Of a stretch of 46,724 bases of DNA, positions 8,173-17,700 are shown one piece after another (the first letter of the stretch is position 1; every line of letters begins with the position of its first letter). The notes beneath the pieces are model-generated. The model did no database searches and had not been told where the DNA came from. It saw only the letters and a list, made by a program, of their open reading frames with translations. The DNA comes from an uncultured Oscillospiraceae bacterium. GTDB lineage: Bacteria > Bacillota > Clostridia > Oscillospirales > Oscillospiraceae. The stretch spans positions 1 to 46,724 of the forward strand of contig CALWOF010000005.1 of assembly GCA_944382995.1 (NCBI GenBank), in the 5' to 3' direction. The position numbers and the translations under genes are program-made.

Positions 8173-8697
8173 ATGCGGCTGGAGGAATTGAAAAAGGGAC
8201 TCTGGGGATACAAAAAGGAGGGCGTGTTCCAGTACATCACGGAGCTGGAGGAGACCTGCTCCCGGAAGCTGCAGGACCGGGAGGCGCAGGCGGAACGGGC
8301 GGAGCAGCAGGCCGGGGAGCGGATCCGCGCACTGGAGCAGGAGAACGGCGCGCTGAAGGAGGAGCTCGCTGCGCTGCGGGGCCGGCAGGACCGGATCTCC
8401 GCTGCGATCCTGGACGCCCGCGCCAGCGCGGAGGCCATGAAGGCGGAGAGCCGGGCACAGGAAGAGGCGGCCCGGGCGGAGACCCAGGCCCGAGAGGCGG
8501 CGGCCCGGGAGACCATCCGCCGGACTCTGGAGGCGGAGCTTGCGGAGCTGGACCGGTACCGGGAGAAGGTCGCCGCGCTGCGGGAGAGCGTCCACCGGAC
8601 GCTGGAGGAGCTCCAGCGCCGGACGGAGGCGCTGGAGCGGCAGGCGGAGGCACTGGATGAGGCCTCACCCGCCGGGAACCTGACGCTGTTCCAGTGA
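8173..8697 (+). CDS. DivIVA-like coiled-coil protein
   Basis: A 174-residue, highly charged protein. A short N-terminal motif (LKKGLWGYKKEGVFQYI) resembles the N-terminal membrane-targeting or dimerisation region of DivIVA/GpsB-like proteins, and the rest is almost entirely coiled coil rich in Glu, Ala and Arg. ATG 8173 has GGAGG (8158-8162) 10 nt upstream; GTG 8167, two codons earlier, is an equally possible start. It lies 17 nt after the glycosyltransferase and overlaps the next gene by 4 nt. A role in placing the synthase complex at a pole or septum is an inference. Related short coiled-coil proteins also exist with unknown roles. Confidence 0.65.
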   Translation: MRLEELKKGLWGYKKEGVFQYITELEETCSRKLQDREAQAERAEQQAGERIRALEQENGALKEELAALRGRQDRISAAILDARASAEAMKAESRAQEEAARAETQAREAAARETIRRTLEAELAELDRYREKVAALRESVHRTLEELQRRTEALERQAEALDEASPAGNLTLFQ

Positions 8698-10574
8698 GAA
8701 ATGAGAGGTGCCATTTGCAGGCAGACGGAGCGATCATCTATGCGGCCGGGAACCCGGCCCTCTACCCGCTGGAGTACTACGACCCGGAGAGCGGGACCTA
8801 CCAGGGGAGCATTCCGGAGTTCCTGGCGCAGTTTGCCCGGGAGCACGGGTACGACCTGCGGTATCTTGCCCCCGGGCCGGAGGACCGGCGGGCAGACCTT
8901 GCGGACAGCCTGCAGGTGGATCTGATCTCCGGCAGTCTGACGGGGGAGGCGTATGCGCACACGGCGGGCGAGCCGATCGTCCTTTTCTCCGGGGAGAGCG
9001 GGGGCAGGGAGACCGCCTGCCTGCTGCACCTCACCACGGCGGCACCCGAACGGCTCGGGGTTGAACTCCGGGCATACGCGGCCCGGACCGGCCAGACCGC
9101 ATGGGTGGGGGAGCTGCTTGCCTCCGCGGGGGAGGCGCCGGCGCCGGCCCTGTCCCCGGGGATGCTCTGGGGCGCTGCGGCGGCGTTCACGCTGCTGCTG
9201 GCCGCCCTGGCCGCGGCTGTGTGCGGCTGGCTGCGGGCGCGGCGGCTGGCCGCCCGGGCGGAGCTGACCGATCCGGAGACCGGCCTGGGGACGGACGCGG
9301 CGCTGGAGCAGGCCTTTTCCCGCCTGGCGCGGGACCAGAGCCGCAGAGCCTATTGCCTGATCTGCATCCGCCTGGATCTGGACCGCATCGGCCGTCTGTG
9401 GGGACAGGAGCGGGCGGCGGAGCTGCTGACATACAGCGCCGGCGTCCTCAGAGAACACACGGGGGATGGGGATGTCCCGGTCCGGTCCGGCAGCGGCGAC
9501 CTGCTGGTCCTGAAGCGGTTTCTGGCGGTCCGGGAGGCACAGGACTGGGCAACGGCCGTGGTGGAGGAGATCCGTGGCTTCCCCTTTGCCGGCGGGGAGC
9601 TGCCCCTCCGGGACGTGTCAGCGGGCGTCTGTCCTCTGGAGATGGAATACCTGGACCTTGCCCGGGCGGTCTTTCACGCCAGACAGTGCGCCATGGCGGC
9701 CGGCCGGGAGGAGCGGGAGTGCCGCCTGTGCGGGACGGACCGGTGCCGGATCTGTCAGGAGCGGTGGAAGCTGCTCACCGACTTCCGGAAGGGACTGGAG
9801 CGGGAGGAGTTCCAGCTGTGCCTGCAGTTTTTTGTGGATGCCCGCACCTTCCGCATCGTGGGCGGCGAGACCCTCTCCCGCTGGAAGCATCCCCGGCTGG
9901 GGCTGCTGGGCCCGGACCGGTACATCCCCGATCTGGAGGGGGACGGCAGGATCAGCGCCCTGGACCTCTTTGGGCTGGAGCGGACCTGCGCGTTTCTGGA
10001 GGACCTGGACCGCCAGGGCATCCGGGATTTCTTTCTCTCCTGCAACTTCTCCCGCAGGACCTTTGCCGCGCCGGATTTTGCCCGGCGGTGCATCGAGATC
10101 ATCGGCCGCCACAGCTTTGCCAGAAAGCTGCTGATCCTGGAGGTGACGGAGACGCAGCAGATCGACCGGCGGGAGGCGGCGCAGATGCTCGACAACATCC
10201 TGCGCATCCGCCGCCAGGGCGCGCGGGTGATCTTTGACGATTTCGGCATGGGCTTCTCCTCCTTCCATGACCTGCAGGACTACCCCATGGACGGACTGAA
10301 GCTGGACAAGGAGCTGGTGGACAACATGGGGACCGAGCGGGGCAGGATCATCCTGCGGGCACTGGTGGACACCGGTCACCGCATGGGCATGACCATCCTG
10401 GCCGAGGGCGTGGAGAACGAGGAGCAGATCCAGCTGCTGCAGGACCTCCGCTGCGATGTGCTCCAGGGGTTCCGGTTCTCCGTCCCCCTGCCGGCAGAGG
10501 AGGCCCGCAAGCGGATCCTGGAGGAGATCCGCCCCGGAGCGGACAGAAACAGCGGAGGTGGGACCAAGCGATGA
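8694..10574 (+). CDS. EAL-domain c-di-GMP phosphodiesterase with truncated solute-binding-like sensor
   Basis: Numbering from GTG 8694: residues 14-100 resemble the first lobe of a family 3 solute-binding sensor (YAAGNPALYPLEYYD), a membrane helix spans 157-179, a degenerate GGDEF domain follows (site residues replaced by RSGSGDL near 264), and an EAL domain occupies about 358-615. The EAL metal and catalytic set is largely intact: ETLSRW (392-397, Thr for Ala), EVTET, DDFG, LKLDKE, AEGVE and LQGF. A Cys knuckle C-x2-C-x4-C-x2-C (343, 346, 351, 354) lies between the two domains. No signal peptide precedes the sensor, and the sensor is shorter than usual. The start is ambiguous: GTG 8694 makes the 4-nt overlap, while TTG 8715 has a better SD (GAGAGG). 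It probably hydrolyses c-di-GMP. Confidence 0.8.
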   Translation: MRNERCHLQADGAIIYAAGNPALYPLEYYDPESGTYQGSIPEFLAQFAREHGYDLRYLAPGPEDRRADLADSLQVDLISGSLTGEAYAHTAGEPIVLFSGESGGRETACLLHLTTAAPERLGVELRAYAARTGQTAWVGELLASAGEAPAPALSPGMLWGAAAAFTLLLAALAAAVCGWLRARRLAARAELTDPETGLGTDAALEQAFSRLARDQSRRAYCLICIRLDLDRIGRLWGQERAAELLTYSAGVLREHTGDGDVPVRSGSGDLLVLKRFLAVREAQDWATAVVEEIRGFPFAGGELPLRDVSAGVCPLEMEYLDLARAVFHARQCAMAAGREERECRLCGTDRCRICQERWKLLTDFRKGLEREEFQLCLQFFVDARTFRIVGGETLSRWKHPRLGLLGPDRYIPDLEGDGRISALDLFGLERTCAFLEDLDRQGIRDFFLSCNFSRRTFAAPDFARRCIEIIGRHSFARKLLILEVTETQQIDRREAAQMLDNILRIRRQGARVIFDDFGMGFSSFHDLQDYPMDGLKLDKELVDNMGTERGRIILRALVDTGHRMGMTILAEGVENEEQIQLLQDLRCDVLQGFRFSVPLPAEEARKRILEEIRPGADRNSGGGTKR

Positions 10575-11662
10575 GCAAACAGCAGACAGCGGCTGAATGC
10601 GGCGGGACGCTTCTGATCGTGGATGACGACGCCATCAACCGGGCGGTGCTGGAGAATATCTTCTCCCCCTATTACACGATCCGGGAGGCGGAGAACGGCG
10701 CGGAGGGCCTGCGGGCCGTCCGGGAGGAACGGGACCGGCTGTGCGCGGTGCTGCTGGACGTGGTGATGCCGCAGCTGGACGGGCTGGAGGTCCTGCGGCG
10801 GCTCCACCGGGAGGGAGAGCTGGCCCGGGTGCCGGTGTTCCTCATCACCGCCGAGACCGGAGACCGCGTGCTGAAGGAGGCGTACGGCCTGGGCGTCATG
10901 GACGTGATCGCCAAGCCGGTGGTGCCCTATGTGGTGCTGCGGCGGGTGCAGTCTGTGATCGAGCTGTTTCAGGCCCGACGGCGGCTGAGCCGCACGGTGG
11001 AGAGCCAGCAGGCCCGCCTGCTGGAGCAGGCGGAGCGGATGGTCCGCCTCAGCCAGGGAATGATCGAGTCGCTGGCCACGGCCATTGAGTTCCGCAGCGA
11101 GGAGTCCGGGGATCATGTCCGCCGGATCTGCAGCATCACCACCTGCCTCCTGGACCGCACGGAGCTGGGCCGGGGACTGAGTCGGGAGGACGTGCGCCAC
11201 ATCGGGTTGGCCGCCATCCTCCACGACGTGGGCAAGATCGCCGTTCCGGATGCCATCCTCAACAAGCCGGGAAGGCTGACGGCCGAGGAGTTCGAGATCA
11301 TGAAGACTCACACCGTCCAGGGGGCTGCCCTGCTGGACCGCATCCCCCAGCTCCACGAGCACCCCGCCTACCGCTATGCCAGGGACATCGCCCGGCACCA
11401 CCACGAGCGGTGGGACGGCCGGGGCTATCCCGACGGGCTGCGGGGGGACGAGATCTCCCTGCCCGCCCAGGTGGTCTCCCTGGCCGACGTGTATGACGCC
11501 CTGAGCTGCAAACGGGTGTATAAGGACGCCTTCCCCCGGGAGACCGTGCTGGAGATGATCCGGAGCGGGGCGTGCGGCGTGTTCAACCCCAGACTGCTGG
11601 ACAGCTTTCTCTCGGTGGAGGAGGGGCTGTCCCGGATGTACCGGAAGGAGGAGACGGCGTGA
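10571..11662 (+). CDS. response regulator with HD-GYP c-di-GMP phosphodiesterase domain
   Basis: 363 residues. An N-terminal receiver domain (about 12-130) has acidic DDD at 18-20, phospho-acceptor Asp63 (LLDVVMP) and Lys115 (AKPV). A linker helix leads to an HD-GYP domain (about 160-350) with HD at 218-219 (LHDVGKI), the histidines at 276-278 and an intact GYP at 285-287. HD-GYP proteins cleave c-di-GMP to pGpG or GMP. The start overlaps the EAL gene by 4 nt and the stop overlaps the Hpt gene by 4 nt, so the phosphorelay parts are translationally coupled. It should be the output of the hybrid kinase encoded two genes downstream, via Hpt. Confidence 0.9.
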   Translation: MSKQQTAAECGGTLLIVDDDAINRAVLENIFSPYYTIREAENGAEGLRAVREERDRLCAVLLDVVMPQLDGLEVLRRLHREGELARVPVFLITAETGDRVLKEAYGLGVMDVIAKPVVPYVVLRRVQSVIELFQARRRLSRTVESQQARLLEQAERMVRLSQGMIESLATAIEFRSEESGDHVRRICSITTCLLDRTELGRGLSREDVRHIGLAAILHDVGKIAVPDAILNKPGRLTAEEFEIMKTHTVQGAALLDRIPQLHEHPAYRYARDIARHHHERWDGRGYPDGLRGDEISLPAQVVSLADVYDALSCKRVYKDAFPRETVLEMIRSGACGVFNPRLLDSFLSVEEGLSRMYRKEETA

Positions 11663-12027
11663 CACAGGAGCGCAGAGCAGAGCTGACGGCCGCCGGCATC
11701 GATGTGGAGGCGGCCCTGGAGCGGCTGCTGGGCAGCGAGGCGCTGCTGGAGCGGCTGCTGGGCAAATTCCCGGAGGATGGGAACTACCAGGCCCTCCGCT
11801 CCGCCCTGGAGACAGGCGACCTGGAGCGGGCGGCGGATGCCGCCCACACGCTGAAGGGCGTGTGCGGCAATCTGTCCATGACGGCGCTGTACGGCCTGTT
11901 TTCCAGGCAGACAGAGGCGCTGCGCCGGGGGGATGCGGCCGCCGCCGGGACCCTGATGGAGCAGATCGCACCCGCCTATGAGGCGATGTGCCGGGCCATC
12001 GGAGGACAGGGCGATGGGGCGCGGTGA
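11659..12027 (+). CDS. Hpt phosphotransfer protein
   Basis: A 122-residue all-helical protein with the Hpt signature AHTLKG; His63 is the expected phosphorylation site. It begins at GTG 11659, inside the 3' end of the HD-GYP gene (GTGA overlap), behind GGAAGGAGGAG. The frame continues upstream to 11572, but that would overlap the HD-GYP domain needlessly. It would relay phosphate from the receiver of the hybrid kinase downstream to the HD-GYP response regulator upstream, completing a His-Asp-His-Asp chain inside one operon. Its stop lies 14 nt inside the kinase gene. Confidence 0.85.
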   Translation: MTQERRAELTAAGIDVEAALERLLGSEALLERLLGKFPEDGNYQALRSALETGDLERAADAAHTLKGVCGNLSMTALYGLFSRQTEALRRGDAAAAGTLMEQIAPAYEAMCRAIGGQGDGAR

Positions 12028-14527
12028 GGGCGCGGGCGGCTGGAGACAGCTGCTGACGCACATGCGTCTGCCGCTGTGCATGTTCGCGGCCCTGGCCGTG
12101 CTGGCCGCGGCGGGGATCCTGCTGCTGCGCGCCACGCTGCTGCGCAACGCCCGGGAGGCGGCCACCGCCTTCTCCCGCAGCTGCGCCGCGGAGGAGCAGG
12201 GCAGCCTGAACGTGTATGAGACGCTGCTGACCTTCGGCACCTCCGCGCTGGAGGAGCGCCTGGAGGACGGGGAGAGCCGGGAGCAGATCCTGGCCTTTCT
12301 GGATATGTACTTCCAGAGGGTGGATACCGTGCTGGGAGACGGGGTGGTGGACCCCTATGTGGTGCTGGACGGGGAGATCCTGTCCGCCCGGCCCTGGGAG
12401 GGGGACGCCTCCTACGACTACACCTCCGCCCCCTGGTATGTCCAGGCCCTGGCGGCAGGAGGCGAGGTGGCGTTCACCCAGGTGTACACCGACGCCGTCT
12501 ATGACCGGCCGGTGGTCACCGCCGCCCAGAGCTGCCGGAACGGAACGGTGGTCATGGCCTTCGACATCCTGCCGGAGCACCTGCGCTTTGACACGGCGGA
12601 TCTCACGGAGGAGGACTCCTTTTTCCTCTGCGACGGGTCGGGCACCCTCATCTATCAGGAGACCGGCGTGGAGCTGCCCCGGGAGGAGCTGCAGGACTAT
12701 CTGACCTGGCTGGTGGAGCAGATCCGGAGCGGGGAGCTGGAAGACGACCCGGTCATCCGGGATCTGAACGGCCAGTCCCGGGGCGTCTACTACACCCGGA
12801 TGGATAACGGCTGGTACTGCATTGTCACGGTGCCCTATGCCAGGCTCCTGGGCGGGCTGCGGAGCCTGATCTGGCCGCTGCTGCTGATGTTCGCGGTCTC
12901 GCTCCTGGCACTGGCAGCCCTGTCCTGGCGGGAGATGCGCCTCACCGCCCGCATCCGGCGGGCCGATGAGACGGCCCGCGTGCTGGGGAACCGGTACTAC
13001 GCCCTCTACCGGGTGGACTACGAGCGGGAGACCTATCAGATGATCAAGGGGTCGGACTACGTCCGGGACCGCCTCCCGCCCGCGGGGCCGTACAGCGACC
13101 TGCTGCGGACCGCCGGCGAGGTCATCGAGGCGGACGCCTATCGGGACTTCACAGAGAGCTTCTCCTGCGAGAACATCCGTCAGCTGGTGCAGCAGAAGGT
13201 GTGGGAATTCGGCGGTGAGTTCCTCCGCCGGTTCGGGGAGGAGCACCGCTGGGTCAGCGTGCGGGTGCTCTTTGACGAGTCCCTGGCCCGGGGCGAGGTG
13301 GTGCTGTGCTTCCGGGAGGTGGAGCGGGAGAAGCAGCGCCAGCTGCGGGAGTTCCGGCTGCTGCAGGACGCCCTGGCCCTGGCCCGGCAGAACGAGGCGT
13401 CCAAGCAGACATTTTTCCGCAATATGTCCCACGACATGCGCACGCCCCTCAACGCCATCATCGGCCTGACGGAGCTGGCGCGGCAGCATCCGGAGGACAC
13501 CGCCCGGGTGTCCGGGTATCTGGAGCGGATCGGCGCTTCGGGCCGCTACCTCCTGGGGCTCATCAACGACATCCTGGACATGGCGCGGATGGAGCACGGC
13601 GCTGTCCGGCTGGAGCAGCGGCGGTTCCGCCTGAAGACCTGCGTGGAGGAGATCCTGGCGCCCTTCCGCATCCAGGCGGAGGCCCAGGGGAAGACGCTGA
13701 CCGAGGACTTCCGGGCCGGGGATCCCAGTCTGATAGGAGACCCCTTCCGCCTTCAGCAGATCCTCAACAACCTTCTCTCCAACGCGCTCAAATTCACCCC
13801 GGAGGGAGGGACGGTCTCTCTGTCCGTCAGCCGTGCGGACGGCGGAGAATACGCGAAATACCGGTTCGTGGTGACGGACACGGGCATAGGCATGTCTCCG
13901 GAGTTTCAGGAGAGGCTCTTTGAGCCCTATGCCAGGGAGATGCGCTTCAGCGACCGCCGGGCGGCGGGCACGGGTCTGGGTATGTCCATCACCAAGAGCC
14001 TGGTGTCCCTGATGGAGGGGGAGATCCGGGTGGAGAGCGCCCCCGGAGAGGGGAGCGCGTTCACGGTGACTCTCCCCTTTGCCGCGGCGGAGGAGCAGGC
14101 TCCGCCGGAGGAACGGGGGGGACCGGGCGCCCTCTCCCTGGAGGGCCTCGCTGTCCTCCTGGCAGAGGACAACGAGATCAACATGGAGATCGCCGACGAG
14201 ATGCTGACCTCCCAAGGTGCTCATGTGACCCGGGCCTGGAATGGGGAGGAGGCGGTGGAGCGCTTCCGGGAGGCGCCTCCCTTCACCTTTGACGCTGTTC
14301 TGCTGGATATGCAGATGCCGGTGATGGACGGGTGCGAGGCGGCCCGACAAATCCGGGCCCTGCAGCGGCCGGACGCCGGCACGGTGCCCATCATCGCGGT
14401 GACTGCCAATGCCTTTGCCGAGGACGTGGCCGCCACCACGGAGGCTGGCATGAATGCCCACATCGCAAAGCCCATCGAGCTTGCGGCGCTGCAGCGGGTC
14501 CTCGGCGGGATCCGCCCGGCGCCATGA
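12014..14527 (+). CDS. hybrid sensor histidine kinase with Cache-like sensor and receiver
   Basis: 837 residues from ATG 12014 (GGAGG at 12001-12005). Order: membrane helix 19-41; extracellular Cache-like sensor about 42-283 (SAPWYVQAL and YDRPVVTAAQ are typical strands); membrane helix 284-304; a PAS-like cytoplasmic segment; HisKA with His473 in NMSHDMRTPLN; HATPase with N575 box (NNLLSNALKFTP), DTGIG and GTGLGMSI; and a C-terminal receiver (about 713-830) with Asp765 (LLDMQMP) and Lys798 region (AKPI). It should sense an external small ligand, autophosphorylate and pass phosphate to its own receiver, then Hpt, then the HD-GYP regulator. It is the last gene of the operon; a terminator follows 24 nt later. 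Confidence 0.92.
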   Translation: MGRGEGAGGWRQLLTHMRLPLCMFAALAVLAAAGILLLRATLLRNAREAATAFSRSCAAEEQGSLNVYETLLTFGTSALEERLEDGESREQILAFLDMYFQRVDTVLGDGVVDPYVVLDGEILSARPWEGDASYDYTSAPWYVQALAAGGEVAFTQVYTDAVYDRPVVTAAQSCRNGTVVMAFDILPEHLRFDTADLTEEDSFFLCDGSGTLIYQETGVELPREELQDYLTWLVEQIRSGELEDDPVIRDLNGQSRGVYYTRMDNGWYCIVTVPYARLLGGLRSLIWPLLLMFAVSLLALAALSWREMRLTARIRRADETARVLGNRYYALYRVDYERETYQMIKGSDYVRDRLPPAGPYSDLLRTAGEVIEADAYRDFTESFSCENIRQLVQQKVWEFGGEFLRRFGEEHRWVSVRVLFDESLARGEVVLCFREVEREKQRQLREFRLLQDALALARQNEASKQTFFRNMSHDMRTPLNAIIGLTELARQHPEDTARVSGYLERIGASGRYLLGLINDILDMARMEHGAVRLEQRRFRLKTCVEEILAPFRIQAEAQGKTLTEDFRAGDPSLIGDPFRLQQILNNLLSNALKFTPEGGTVSLSVSRADGGEYAKYRFVVTDTGIGMSPEFQERLFEPYAREMRFSDRRAAGTGLGMSITKSLVSLMEGEIRVESAPGEGSAFTVTLPFAAAEEQAPPEERGGPGALSLEGLAVLLAEDNEINMEIADEMLTSQGAHVTRAWNGEEAVERFREAPPFTFDAVLLDMQMPVMDGCEAARQIRALQRPDAGTVPIIAVTANAFAEDVAATTEAGMNAHIAKPIELAALQRVLGGIRPAP

Positions 14528-14550
14528 ACCGCCTGTGGGCGGCCTCCGGG

Positions 14551-14583
14551 GAGGAGCGGCTGTATGCCGCTCCTCTCTGTTTC
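14551..14583 (+). terminator. intrinsic terminator of the 14-kb operon
   Basis: GAGGAGCGGC (14551-14560) pairs perfectly with GCCGCTCCTC (14566-14575) around TGTAT, followed by TCTGTTT. The 10-bp stem is strong and the U-tract moderate. It sits just behind the hybrid kinase stop and before the next promoter. Confidence 0.7.
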
Positions 14584-14609
14584 CCCGCGAGAAAAAGTTC
14601 GGCAGCCCC

Positions 14610-14639
14610 TTGTTGGAGTGGAAGAAATTGTGATATAAT
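14610..14639 (+). promoter_or_regulatory. promoter of the GGDEF/EAL - CheBR genes
   Basis: A perfect -10 TATAAT (14634-14639) is preceded by TG at 14631-14632 (extended -10). TTGTTG (14610-14615, 18-bp spacer) is the best -35. The transcript would have a leader of about 150 nt. A long GC hairpin in the leader (CGGGAGCGG 14697-14705 with CCGCTCCCG 14718-14726) has no U-tract, and I do not recognise a riboswitch motif. Confidence 0.7.
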
Positions 14640-14799
14640 AGACAAAATATAAATACTGTTCTATATTATGCCGTGCGATCTTCCGCGGATGAACCGCGGG
14701 AGCGGCCCGCCGGGGGCCCGCTCCCGATATATGTGATGTCAGTTCCGCCCGGCGGCAGATCGGCAGAGAGATCAGAACAGAAGACCGAGGACAGAGGGT

Positions 14800-17700
14800 A
14801 TGGAAGAGAAAAACCGGCTCGCGCCGGCCGAGGAGAGGCTTCAGGACCGTTTTGAGGAGCTGCAGCAGCGCGCCACCAAGGACGCGCTGTCCGGGCTTCT
14901 GAACCGCGCCACCATGGAGCAGTATATCCGGGACCGCCTGCGCACCATGGGGCGGGAGGACAGCTGCGCGCTGTTTATCGTGGATCTGGACAATTTCAAA
15001 CAGGTCAACGACACCTTCGGCCACCCGGCGGGGGATCAGGCCATCCGCAAAACGGGACAGATCCTCTCCGGCATCTTCCGGGCCAGCGACATCGTGGGCC
15101 GGCTGGGGGGAGACGAGTTCGCCGCCTTTCTCTGCGGAAGGGTGACGGATGAGATGGTCCGCCAGCGGGCCGCGGATATCTGCGCACAGCTGCACATCGT
15201 CCTGGGGGACCGGGAGATCATCCACCTCACCGCCAGCGTGGGCGTATACCTGGCCGGCCGGGGGCAGGAGTTCGAGGGACTGTACCAGACGGCTGACCTT
15301 GCGCTCTACAAGGCCAAAAAGGCCGGCAAGCACCGGTTCTGCCTCAAAAGCCGGGAGGGATACCAGGAGTCGGGCCGGGAGGCGTTCCGGCCGGTGAACG
15401 CGATCTCCCTGGGCGGGCTTTTGGAGCAGATGGGCAGCGGGGTCGCCCTGCTGGAGATGGGCGATCCCCCGCAGGTGATCTATGTCAGCCCCAGCTACTG
15501 CCGGATCGCCGACCTGGATGCCGGGGCGTTCCCTCTGCCCAAAGCACTGAGCGAGCTGATCCACCCGGACGACCTGCCGCCGCTGGAGGAAGCGCTCCAG
15601 CAGGGGCTGCGGCAGGGCTCTGCCGTGGAGCACACCCACCGGATCTCCATGGACGGCGGGCGGACCTGGCGCTGGTGGTACATCCGCGCCATCCAGGTGG
15701 AGTATAACACCAAAGCGCCCGTCATGCTGGTCACGGCGGTGGACATCTCCGGCTTCAAGGAGACGGAGCGCCGCCAGGCCCAGCAGATCCGGCGGCTCCA
15801 GACTGCGCTGGGCCAGACCTCCAAGCGGCTTTGGGAGGTGGACCTCCCCGCCGGCGCATTCCGCGCCTATACCCGGGACGGGACCTTCCGCCCCCTGGGG
15901 AAGGGAGAGACCGCCTTTCCCGATGACCTGATCGAGGGGGGCTGGATCCATCCCGGCTCCGTGGCGCGGTTCCGGGATTTCGCCCAGGAGCTGCTGGGCG
16001 GACGGGCCCAGGGCTTCGGCAACTTCGCTGTGCGCATCGGGGACGCCGGGTGTTACAGCTGGGCGTCGGTCTCCTACCGGACGCTGTTTGACGAGGCGGG
16101 GCGGGCGGTACAGGCCGTGGGCGTGCTGGAGGAGCTGCCCCAGGGCCTCACGGGCCGGGACGGCTGGGCGCCGGATCAGGCGCAGCTGCCGGAGCGGCTG
16201 GCGGCGGATCTCATCGTGCGGATGCGGGCCGACCTGGACCTGGACACGGTGGAGACCCTGTGGATGGAGGGCAGCGACCTGACCGGCCAGGTGCGGGAGA
16301 CCCGGTGCTCACAGGTCCTGCAGCTGGAGCGGCAGAAGATCTTCTGCCCCGGGGAGCAGCAGGAGTTCCCGGCCCATTTCGACCGGGAGGAGCTGCTCAG
16401 GCTGTTCCGGGCCGGCCGGCACTGGCTGTGCGCGGAGTACCGGCGGACAGACGGCGGAGGCAGCATCCGCTGGGTCCGCCACGTGCTGTATCTGGCGGAA
16501 GGGCCCGCCGACCGCCATGTCCGCCTCTTTGTCTATCTGATCCGTCTGGACCCCGGCCGCCTGCTGGAGCCCGCCATCCACCGGGAGAGCCGGCGGGACC
16601 CGGTCACCCGCCTGTTCGACCGGGACTCGATCCGCGGGATCGCCGAGGACCTGTTCTCCGACCGGAAGAACGGCAACCGGGCCGTGGCCGTCCTGCAGGT
16701 CCACGGCCTGCCGCAGCCATCCCCCGGGACAGATGCGCAGACAGAGCAGCTGCGCTACGCCATCGCCGCGGCCCTGGCGCTGACTCTGGGCGGCAGCTGT
16801 GTCCTGGGGCAGCACAGCCCCGACCGGACCGTGATCGTATTTCCCTCCGTGACGGAGAAAGAGGACCTCCACCGCTCCCTGGAGGAGGCGGTGGCCTTTG
16901 TGCGGCGGATGCTGGCAGGGGAGCCGGACGGCGGTGCGCTGCGCTTTATCGTGGGCGTGCAGCTGGTGCCGGCCGCGGCGGCGGTTTACAGCGACATGCT
17001 CGCCCAGGCGGTGCGGGTGTGTGACTTCTGGTGGAACGCGGCGGCGGACACGGTGGCCTTCGCCCCGGAGGACGCGGACTGGGACTGGACGCAGCTGCCC
17101 CGCCCGGACCGGGAGGACCGCGTGTCCGTGATCCGCGCGGCGGAGCTGGAACGCCCTCTTTCGGAGCGGGAAAAGGATGTGGCGCTGGACTGCGTGTCCG
17201 GCATGCTCACCGCCCGAACGCTGGACGCATCCCTGCGGGGCGTGCTGCAGACCATCGGGGCATACTACCGCGCCGACCGGGTCTACACCCTGATGCTCAC
17301 GGAGGAACGGCGCACGGTGGTCATGACCTTCGAGTGGACCAGCGCCCGCAAGCGCAGCATCCAGCAGGCGGTCTCCGGCACCCGGCTGGAGCGCTTCCCC
17401 CTGCTGCGGCGGTGTATGTCGGAACAGGCCCCGGTCTTTCTCAGCCGGCAGGCACCCATCGATCTGGACGGGGAGAGCGAGGAGACGGCCCCCTGGTATT
17501 TCACGGCAGTGCCCCTGATCCGGGACCAACAGACAGAGGGCTTCCTGTGCATCGAAAACGCCCGGGAGCACCCGGAGGACGCGGCCCTCTTCAGCACCCT
17601 GATCCCCTTCATGCTCCAGCAGCGGGAGCGGTTCAGCCGGGCGGAGCGCTCCGCGGGAGCCGCGGAGCAGCTGATGGACCTGCCGGATCTGCGGGCCTAT

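Noticed and set aside
10376..14461. A 1361-residue open frame on the - strand opposite the signalling genes
   Set aside because: It is the antisense of clear HD-GYP, Hpt and kinase genes; its sequence is His/Gly/Val-rich with no recognisable domain. High GC creates such frames.
14640..14799. A second c-di-GMP riboswitch before the GGDEF/EAL gene
   Set aside because: The leader has a strong hairpin but none of the class I or II conserved blocks and no terminator U-tract.
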